Below the pieces are notes generated by a model. It saw only the letters and a program-made list of their open reading frames with translations. It was not told where the DNA came from and searched no databases. From Pseudomonadota bacterium (GTDB lineage: Bacteria > Myxococcota > Myxococcia > Myxococcales > Anaeromyxobacteraceae): a stretch of 38,729 bases of DNA. The position numbers were made by a program, and so were the translations under genes. Location: assembly GCA_023411405.1 (NCBI GenBank), contig JAEYOU010000605.1:1-38729 (forward strand), written 5' to 3'. This document shows, one piece after another, positions 32,862 to 38,729 of the stretch (positions within the stretch are counted from its first letter, which is position 1; the number at the start of each line of letters is the position of its first letter).

Positions 32862-35800
32862 CTAGACGCCACTCGCATCGAACTGGAACGAGTTCCTGCC
32901 GACGCCTAGCGGCCCTACCGGATTACCGAGCGCGTACCCACGCGGATTGCTGCCCCAGCTGTTCCAACCCGCCACGTAGTTGATCGACTCCGTCAGGTTC
33001 GCGTTGCCGACCGCCTGAACCTGGCCCAGGAGCCCGTCGATCAGGAGCTGCTCATGCTGGTCGGTCCAGGCGCTGGGCGCCGAGTTCCAGGCGAGGGCCT
33101 GCCCAGCGGGCATGGTTTGAGCGTGGCTGAGCGCGTTTCTCAGGCGCGTCCCGGCACTCCCGCCCGAGATCATGTGAGCGGGGAACCGGATGTGCCACCT
33201 CAGGATCATGGCCATGGCTCTCTCGGACGTGAAGACATCTCCAACGGTCACGTTGTTCGCGGCGGCTCCCCAGGGACCCGCGGCGCCCCATGGCGCCGAC
33301 CTGATGTCCCGGATCCGCATGCGCGCCATGTCCCACATTCTTCTCCGGTATCCCGTGATCGTCCGCCCCGCCATGACGAACCGGTAGTACCAGTGCCACG
33401 TCTTGAAGAAGTTCCCCTCAGCCTCGTCGAGCGCCAGTCGCTGGTACGCCCCGTCCTCCTGCTGCAGCGCCAACCAGCCCGCGTACTTCCTGCTGCTCGC
33501 GCTGAAGAGGCTCGCGCCGTTTCCCCCGGCCGCGGTCCACTCTTCGTCCGCCTTCACCCCGAAGAACCCGAACGCTTGGTGGAATGCGGCGTGGTCCGCG
33601 TGCTTCAGGTACGACAGGTACCCGCACAGCTCACCCTCCGACACAGCTCCGCCGCTGTCCACGATCCCCAGGGTCCAATGACACGGGCCGACGGAGATGA
33701 AGGCATTGTCGTACGAGTTCGCGGAGTCGAAGAATCCCAGACACTCCACTTCGGAAACCGCGCGGACGACTCGGAACGTCGATGCTTGCGGCGCAGTCAG
33801 CGAACTCGATCCGACGAGCCGGTCGGGAAGCATCTCGCCTTCGGGCCACGTATGTCCGGGGGGTACGCTCCGCGGGCCGCTCCAGGAGAGGTACGAGACG
33901 AAGTCGCCGACCACGTGCATGTCGTCGTCATGACGCCCGGCCGGGAGCGCGTAGTACCTGGAGAAGTCGCGGACGTACATCCGCGGCGTCGTCGATGCGA
34001 TCTCGTCGTGATGCCAGATGTTCTCGGCGAACTTCCCGGAGTGCTGAAACAGCGTAGTGCGGCCGTTGTTGTGAGTATTCCACGCCTCCACGACGACGGG
34101 GCACCGCCAGTCATTCTCGAGCCAGTGATTGATCGTTGCGATGGTAGCCGCGTTCGGTTGCCCGCTCACCGGCCCCGTGTACCTCTTCGTGTTCTCGACG
34201 CTCTCCAGAGAAGCGACGTAGACGGAGGTCGCCTGGCCCGCCTGCTGACCGAGCTGCGCCACGAGGTGGGCCCCCTGCCTCGCGCTGGCCGGAGCATCGT
34301 CACGAACGTGAGCGACGTACTGCATCTTCGCGTAGCACTGGAACTCCCGGACGGCCCATCGAGCACGCCGGTCGAAGTTGTCGTCCGGTTCGCCCACGAT
34401 CAGGAACCCCAGGGTACGGAGGCTGTCCTTCAGCTGCCTGGTCGTCATCGAGGAACTGTCGACTGAAGTCACATCGAGCGAGGCGATGGCTCCGAGCGCG
34501 ATGATGGGGTTGTAGTGCCACACGCGAGGCGACGCCGGCAAGGACACGCCCTTCGCCCGCGCCTCCTGCCAGAACAGGTAGGGCTTGATGTGGTCGCTCG
34601 GATCGGGCAACCAGAAGCCCCGGTTCTTCAGCGCGCTCACCGCTCGGCCAAGATCGGTGATCCCCCACTCGCCGATGAACTTGCACAGCGCGAACCGGAG
34701 CTTCGCGGCGTTCCCGCCTGGGTTCTCGGCGTAGAACTTGACGAGCTCCCCCATGGTCAGGTTCTCGTCCTCCCACATGCCGGCAGGGAACAGCCCCGTG
34801 ATCTGCGCGCAATCGACGTTGTAGTTGTCGTCCCTGTCCTCCACCACGAGCCACTTCACCGCCGCCATCGACGAGATCTTCACCGTGACGGCCACGGAGT
34901 CGCTCGGCGCAAGTCTGTACGGATTGCACTTGAGCTCCTTGCCCTTGAGCTCGGCAGGGACCTCGAACTCCAGCTTCAACCCTTTCTCGGTGAACTCCTT
35001 CGAGTACTCCCCGTCGGTCGAGTTCACTCTCCAGCTGATCTTGTTCAACTCCTCGGTCGACGCGTCCTTGTAGCTGCACTTCGTCACCGAGAAGACGATC
35101 TTGTCGCCTTCGAACGCCTCCGCCTTGTCGGCACGTACCCCCTGCACGCGGAGCTTCTGGTCTTCGGGATCGAGCGACGCCCAGCCCGTCTCTCCCTCGA
35201 GGCTCGTCGGAGGAGCGGCCTGCGGCTCGAAGATGTTCGTCTCCGAGAACATCTCCCAGTGCAGGAGCTTTCCCCGCGACAGCACCGAGCCGTACTCACC
35301 GCTCGTCCACAGCACGTCGCCTGCGCCGACGTCACACGCGAACTTGACGACCTCTCCCGACTTGAGCGAGTCCAGATTGGACTTGAGGTCACCCTTTGCG
35401 ATCCATCTGATGGTCTTGATGGTCTCGTTGTCCGGGGTGAGGGGCAGGTTCTTCAGATGCATGTAGAGGGAGAAGAGCTTCCGCCCCTTGTGCTCGTGCT
35501 CGAGGAGGATGAAGTTGCAGCTCCCGTAGTGCTTGTTCGCGAGGCCGCTGTCCTCGGGAAGTCTTGCCGCGATCACCTTCCCGGGGAGGACCGCGAGCAC
35601 CGGGCTGTCCTTCTCGGGCCTGATGTGCACTCCGCCGTGCCACACCGTGTTCGCCCCGACGGGATAGTAGCCGCCTCCTCTCCCCTTCTCGACGTGGTCG
35701 AGGTACTTCTTGATCGTCTTCATGTCGACGTCTGCCGTGAAGCCCAGGTCGATCGGCAGGGAGTACTTCTTCGCTGAGAAATCGAGCGCCCGGTCCCAGT

Positions 35801-36515
35801 CGAACCCCGAGTTCGGATCCCATCCCCAGCGCTCGACCGGGTTCACGTCCTCGTGGCCAACGATGCGCGCCCGGTCGACCGGGATGCCGTACTTCACGCA
35901 GAGGTCGGGCAGCAGCTTCCTGAGCCCGTCGTAGATTCCGTCCTCATAGTCCGCTGCACTCGTCGACCCTGTATGCAGCATCTCGATGCCGATCGAGTAG
36001 TTGTTGGGGTCCTTCGACACCTCGTAGTTGATCGGCTGGATCCTCGTCCCGTGCCTGGCGCTCCAGTAAGAGTAGTGCGGCCAGTTCGATCCATCGGCCC
36101 GAGCGACGAACGCACGCTCCGCGGCATTGTTCGCCGGCGTAAGGTCCGACTTCAGATACTGCGCGCCGGCGCCATATCCCTCGTACCAGGGAAAGTACCG
36201 GAGGTACTTCATCCACTCGAGGGTCCCGGTGTCGTACAGGGCCTGGACGTAGCCCTTGATCCCCGCGTGGTAGGCCCGCTCCGAGTCCTTCGCGTACTGA
36301 ACGATCGACCCGTCCTTCTTGATGAGGTAGTGGGCGCTTCGCGGATCAGATGCGTTCATGAACGCATTGTGAACCGGCGTGAAGCTGTTGTTTCCCGTGA
36401 TGTGGAGGACGATGTGCGTCGGCTTGGAGATGGTGCCGGGCCGACTGTTCTTGTTGGGAGTGGGAAAGCGATTACCGGCTTCGACCAGTTCGTTCCAGTC
36501 CGTCCAGCTGCTCAT
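32862..36515 (-). CDS. Putative large effector: N-acetylmuramoyl-L-alanine amidase plus M23-like module and possible lysozyme-like domain
   Basis: A 1217-residue protein without signal peptide. Residues about 30-245 are an amidase_2 domain with zinc ligands H38 (IVLHITGN), H221 (IVGHEDV) and D233 (WDPNSG), plus SAHYLIKKDGSIVQYA and YSIGIEML. About 283-425 is an M23-like module (YYPVGANTVWHGGVHIRPE with H293 and H297, LFSLYMHL, LLHWEMF with H419). About 690-730 looks like a peptidoglycan-binding helix bundle (RQLKDSLRTLGFLIVGE). From about 912 a segment (SEVECLGFFDSANSYDNAFI, SVGPCHWTLG) resembles a lysozyme-like fold with a possible catalytic Glu. It starts 3 bases after the upstream stop, with GGAG inside that gene. 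It would cleave stem peptides from glycan strands. Confidence 0.82.
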   Translation of the reverse strand: MSSWTDWNELVEAGNRFPTPNKNSRPGTISKPTHIVLHITGNNSFTPVHNAFMNASDPRSAHYLIKKDGSIVQYAKDSERAYHAGIKGYVQALYDTGTLEWMKYLRYFPWYEGYGAGAQYLKSDLTPANNAAERAFVARADGSNWPHYSYWSARHGTRIQPINYEVSKDPNNYSIGIEMLHTGSTSAADYEDGIYDGLRKLLPDLCVKYGIPVDRARIVGHEDVNPVERWGWDPNSGFDWDRALDFSAKKYSLPIDLGFTADVDMKTIKKYLDHVEKGRGGGYYPVGANTVWHGGVHIRPEKDSPVLAVLPGKVIAARLPEDSGLANKHYGSCNFILLEHEHKGRKLFSLYMHLKNLPLTPDNETIKTIRWIAKGDLKSNLDSLKSGEVVKFACDVGAGDVLWTSGEYGSVLSRGKLLHWEMFSETNIFEPQAAPPTSLEGETGWASLDPEDQKLRVQGVRADKAEAFEGDKIVFSVTKCSYKDASTEELNKISWRVNSTDGEYSKEFTEKGLKLEFEVPAELKGKELKCNPYRLAPSDSVAVTVKISSMAAVKWLVVEDRDDNYNVDCAQITGLFPAGMWEDENLTMGELVKFYAENPGGNAAKLRFALCKFIGEWGITDLGRAVSALKNRGFWLPDPSDHIKPYLFWQEARAKGVSLPASPRVWHYNPIIALGAIASLDVTSVDSSSMTTRQLKDSLRTLGFLIVGEPDDNFDRRARWAVREFQCYAKMQYVAHVRDDAPASARQGAHLVAQLGQQAGQATSVYVASLESVENTKRYTGPVSGQPNAATIATINHWLENDWRCPVVVEAWNTHNNGRTTLFQHSGKFAENIWHHDEIASTTPRMYVRDFSRYYALPAGRHDDDMHVVGDFVSYLSWSGPRSVPPGHTWPEGEMLPDRLVGSSSLTAPQASTFRVVRAVSEVECLGFFDSANSYDNAFISVGPCHWTLGIVDSGGAVSEGELCGYLSYLKHADHAAFHQAFGFFGVKADEEWTAAGGNGASLFSASSRKYAGWLALQQEDGAYQRLALDEAEGNFFKTWHWYYRFVMAGRTITGYRRRMWDMARMRIRDIRSAPWGAAGPWGAAANNVTVGDVFTSERAMAMILRWHIRFPAHMISGGSAGTRLRNALSHAQTMPAGQALAWNSAPSAWTDQHEQLLIDGLLGQVQAVGNANLTESINYVAGWNSWGSNPRGYALGNPVGPLGVGRNSFQFDASGV

Positions 36516-36518
36516 CGA

Positions 36519-37307
36519 TCACTCCAGCGTCAGAAGAATCACCTTGGCTTCGTGCTTCCCCGGCGGGAGGTCATTGCCCTTGCAGATCTCGGGGCAGCCA
36601 GGATCACACTCGGACTGGCGGAGTCCCACGACGTGGCGACCCTCGAGCTTGAACGAGCGAAACGAGGCGCTGACGTGGCAGCCGCTCTCGCCGCCAAGGT
36701 CCCCGACGGCGGTCGCCCGGGAGGCGATGGGGGTTCGATTCGCGCCGACGGCCACGACCCTTACCAGCTGGCGGTCGACGCCGGTGGCGTACCTCAGCAG
36801 GACGTACGGGTCCTTCTTCGCTCCAGCGGTGAGCTCCACCAGGCTCGGGATCGAGCATGTATCGCCCGCGCAGGTCCAGCCATCTCCTTCGAGCGGAAAG
36901 CCCTCAGGCTTGCCGATGAACCGCCGCGTCGCCTTGTCGAAGACGACGATCTGCAGCAGCTTCAACGCGCCTGCCGGGCTCCGCGGGGCGGGGGACGTCG
37001 CCCACCTCCGGACGTCCCGCTCGGTTGTCAGGAACACCTCGAATGCGATCGCGAGGTGGGCTTCGCCGACGGGCTGAACTCGCGCGTCGGCGACACGGAT
37101 GAAGCCATGGCGGCCCCGCAGGGAGACCGGATAGACGATCTCCACCGACTCGGTCGAGCCGAACACCCCGCCAAGCTCCTGCGTGGAGGCGCCGGGGAAC
37201 AGCTTGAGCAGCAACTCCGCCGCCCGCGGGTTCTCGGGCGTGGAAGCGGTGGTCGTCGGGCACTGGAACGCGAGGACGACAGCTGCGAGGTAGGCAGTGG
37301 CCTTCAT
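36519..37307 (-). CDS. Exported protein of unknown function upstream of the amidase
   Basis: A 262-residue protein with a signal peptide (MKATAYLAAVVLAFQCPTTT). The mature part contains LLLKLFPGASTQELGGVFGS, HLAIAFEVFLTTERDVRRW, IPSLVELTAGAKKDPYVLLR and several Cys residues near the C-terminus (ECDPGCPEICKG). I do not recognise a family. The start at 37307 is chosen for the signal peptide; its own ribosome binding site is weak, and a 36-codon frame with a strong site ends 2 bases upstream. Its stop lies 3 bases before the amidase start, so the two are coupled. With 31856-32830 it brackets the amidase, and either could be the immunity factor. Confidence 0.75.
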   Translation of the reverse strand: MKATAYLAAVVLAFQCPTTTASTPENPRAAELLLKLFPGASTQELGGVFGSTESVEIVYPVSLRGRHGFIRVADARVQPVGEAHLAIAFEVFLTTERDVRRWATSPAPRSPAGALKLLQIVVFDKATRRFIGKPEGFPLEGDGWTCAGDTCSIPSLVELTAGAKKDPYVLLRYATGVDRQLVRVVAVGANRTPIASRATAVGDLGGESGCHVSASFRSFKLEGRHVVGLRQSECDPGCPEICKGNDLPPGKHEAKVILLTLE

Positions 37308-37309
37308 GT

Positions 37310-37420
37310 TCACGCCCCAGGGCACTCCGTGATTGAACGAACCCGGCCCGGACTCTCGAGGGCATGTTGAGCTCCGTCCGGAGTCAGGCCATCGAGCGTG
37401 ACCGCGATCCGTGCGCGCAT
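37310..37420 (-). CDS. Possible 36-residue leader ORF
   Basis: An ATG at 37420 has a strong ribosome binding site (AAAGGA, 6 bases before the start) and opens a 36-codon frame starting MRARIAVTLDGL and ending ITECPGA. Its TGA is 2 bases before the ATG of the exported-protein gene, whose own binding site is weak. It could be a leader that brings ribosomes to the operon, or the remnant of a lost gene. No homology is known to me. Confidence 0.4.
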   Translation of the reverse strand: MRARIAVTLDGLTPDGAQHALESPGRVRSITECPGA

Positions 37421-37512
37421 GACTCGTCCTTTCGCGACTCATCCACCTCGCGGGCCAGGTGCGTAGGCTGCGTTCGGACGTCGGCCTCCCCCTAGGCAGA
37501 TGCGACGATCCG

Positions 37513-37542
37513 AGCGTACCGAACGAGCACCGGGCGAGCAAG
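37513..37542 (+). repeat. Imperfect direct repeat, left copy
   Basis: The 30 bases starting AGCGTACCGAACGAGC and ending CGAGCAAG match 38288-38317 at 26 of 30 positions. The two copies enclose the truncated TPR-protein copy. Confidence 0.5.
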
Positions 37543-37616
37543 CGCTCCGCGGCCGGTGCCAGCCCGTCCGCGTGTTGCTGCTTGGGCGGCGCTCTGCCGC
37601 GCGCCTTCTCCGCCCT

Positions 37617-38120
37617 CAGCCTGCTGTCGCTTCCGTCCGCGCTGGCCGCCGACGCTGCCGATCCGAGCGGCGCGTATACCGGCTTCGGCGGCGGCGATCT
37701 GGCCTTGATGGTCCCCGGGAAGAAGGCGGTCGCGGTGTACTGGGGCGAGCACCTGACGGCAGGAGATCGGAGCTGCTCGTGCCAGTACTCGTTCGAGAAA
37801 GGCACGGACGGTTCGTGGAGGTCGACAGCGGGCGACGGCGTGACGATGCGGCTCGATGCAACGGGCATCGAGATCGATGACAACGAGCTCGGATGCTGCG
37901 GCTCCGGCGCTCCGGCGCCGTCCGCGCGGTACTCCGACGGCCGGCCACCAGAGACGTGCGAGGTGGTAGGGACCAGGATCCGCAGGCCTCGGCGATGCAG
38001 CCAAGGCGAAGGCGGCCTACGAGCGGTACGTCGAGCTGATGGAGAGGATCATCCCCGAGCGCGTGAGGGAGCTCGTGCAGCAGCGACGGAAGCCGCGAGC
38101 GAACGCCGGACGCGGCTGAC
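37617..38120 (+). pseudogene. Truncated copy of the exported Cys-rich TPR gene
   Basis: From 37617 the sequence matches the gene at 30414-31352 closely (LSLPSALAADAADPSGAYTG, DRSCSCQYSFEKG, NELGCCGSGAPAPSARYSDG). The start codon and the first half of the signal peptide are missing. At about 37983-37986 the sequence jumps from the equivalent of 30806 to that of 31236, a loss of 430 bases between two GCAG tetramers. Because 430 is not a multiple of three, the last TPR piece is out of frame (readable as AGLGDAAKAKAAYERYVELM in another frame, with a stop at 38118-38120). The open frame that spans 37459-38340 is therefore not a real protein. Confidence 0.8.
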
Positions 38121-38287
38121 AGGTGAGCTCGCCGAGCTTCACGACCGCCTGACGGCGCTCCACCGGGCGCAGAAGCTCGCGACGCTGCCGCCCTCCGACT
38201 CCGAGGACACGTGGCTCGCGGAGCTCGTCCAGAACGTCCCCGTGACCGGGGAGACGTCGAGGCGTACAACAACATCGGCGAGCGCCA

Positions 38288-38317
38288 AGCGTACTGAACG
38301 GGCGCCGGCCGAGCAAG
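38288..38317 (+). repeat. Imperfect direct repeat, right copy
   Basis: Starts AGCGTACTGAACGGGC and ends CGAGCAAG; the partner copy is at 37513-37542. It lies 167 bases beyond the end of the pseudogene. Confidence 0.5.
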
Positions 38318-38354
38318 CCGCGGCCGCGCCAACTCCGTAGCTCGCGGGAGCGCC

Positions 38355-38729
38355 TCAGCGCCTGCGCCGCCGCGCCTTCTCCGCCCCGAGCTTCTTCCCG
38401 TTCCACTCCTTGCCGTCGAGCGCGGCCACGGCCGCGTCGAGCGTCTCGGGCTTCACGTACAGGAAGCTGTGCGCGCGGCGGACCTCGACATCCTCGAGCG
38501 CCGCCTCGGGGGCGAGCGCCGCGACGGCCTCTCGCACCTTGGCGACGTCCGCGCCGTCCTGCTCGCCCAGGGTGAAGAAGATCTTGCCGCGCGCCGGGCG
38601 CGGCGCCTCGGCGGTGGACACGACCTCCACCTCCATGGACGGCGTCGCCGGGGCCTCGGACTCGGCGGCGTCCAGCGCGGCGCGCGCGCGGGCGCGAACG
38701 CCGTCGCCGGCCTCGCGCCGCTCACGGCC
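38355..38729 (-). CDS. C-terminal part of a DEAD-box RNA helicase (DbpA-like RNA-binding domain), 5' end outside window
   Basis: The frame is open to the window edge. It reads as an Arg/Ala/Glu-rich linker, then an RRM-like DbpA C-terminal domain (GKIFFTLGEQDGADVAKVRE, VEVRRAHSFLYVKPETLDAA, VAALDGKEWNGKKLGAEKA), and a basic tail ending in ARRRRR. In this family the domain follows the helicase core and binds structured rRNA. An internal ATG at 38636 would give a 93-residue stand-alone RRM, but the upstream frame keeps coding character, so a longer helicase is favoured. The helicase motifs themselves are outside the window, which limits certainty. Confidence 0.75.
   Translation of the reverse strand, partial: GRERREAGDGVRARARAALDAAESEAPATPSMEVEVVSTAEAPRPARGKIFFTLGEQDGADVAKVREAVAALAPEAALEDVEVRRAHSFLYVKPETLDAAVAALDGKEWNGKKLGAEKARRRRR

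Larger units (their letters stand above)
37308..37616. other. Region upstream of amidase operon
   Basis: This 309-base stretch holds the leader ORF (37310-37420) and presumably the promoter of the minus-strand amidase operon. No convincing -35/-10 or -24/-12 pair was found. It also contains one copy of an imperfect 30-base direct repeat (37513-37542). Confidence 0.5.

Noticed and set aside
37459..38340. A 293-codon open frame covering the copy of the TPR gene
   Set aside because: It is a chance frame through a truncated and frameshifted copy. Its 5' part lacks the signal peptide start and its 3' part reads the TPR remnant in the wrong frame.

Overview
The window looks like a chromosomal segment from a high-GC delta-proteobacterium of the Myxococcota. 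Anaeromyxobacter is the best guess. The grounds are the very high GC, extreme GC3 codon use with long antisense shadow frames, the housekeeping gene types, and a VgrG island rich in cell-wall hydrolases. The genus is an inference from style and was not checked by any search.

Bases 1-5000 are housekeeping. They hold the 3' part of a GT51 peptidoglycan glycosyltransferase, infA (IF-1), a cold-shock protein, a TPR/secretion-chaperone-like gene paired with a glycine-rich hydrophobic protein (minus strand, behind a sigma-54-like site), ruvX, and mltG. Bases 5061-9849 hold the conserved stress trio prkA, DUF444 (YeaH/YhbH type) and spoVR, with a sigma-54-like site upstream and two hairpin repeats sharing one loop. 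A membrane-anchored M23 endopeptidase follows (10061-11374).

From 11476 to about 38120 lies an accessory island built around two VgrG spike proteins. The first VgrG carries a C-terminal extension that reads as a caspase-fold cysteine protease with an HG / D-C-C dyad, and is followed by four overlapping small genes that are candidate immunity or accessory factors. The second VgrG has no catalytic extension and is followed by a LysM-like/Ig-like VgrG-associated protein. Three large proteins without signal peptides follow. Each has a different predicted wall-cleaving domain: a DUF3380-type N-acetylmuramidase, an M15 peptidase plus a degenerate M23-like module, and an amidase_2 plus the same M23-like module and a possible lysozyme-like domain. 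Each is flanked by genes for exported proteins with signal peptides (SPOR-like, tandem CBM9/DOMON-like paralogues, a Cys-rich TPR protein, and two unknown exported proteins). This is the layout expected of effector-immunity pairs of a type VI-like contractile injection system acting on the rival's cell wall. No Hcp, PAAR, sheath or baseplate gene is in the window, so the machine must be elsewhere.

The island shows turnover: tandem duplication (23188-25994), a frameshifted exported gene (31371-31855), and a truncated copy of the TPR immunity candidate (37617-38120) that lost 430 bp between 4-bp repeats. The window ends in the C-terminal part of a DEAD-box RNA helicase on the minus strand. All functions are from reading motifs by eye.
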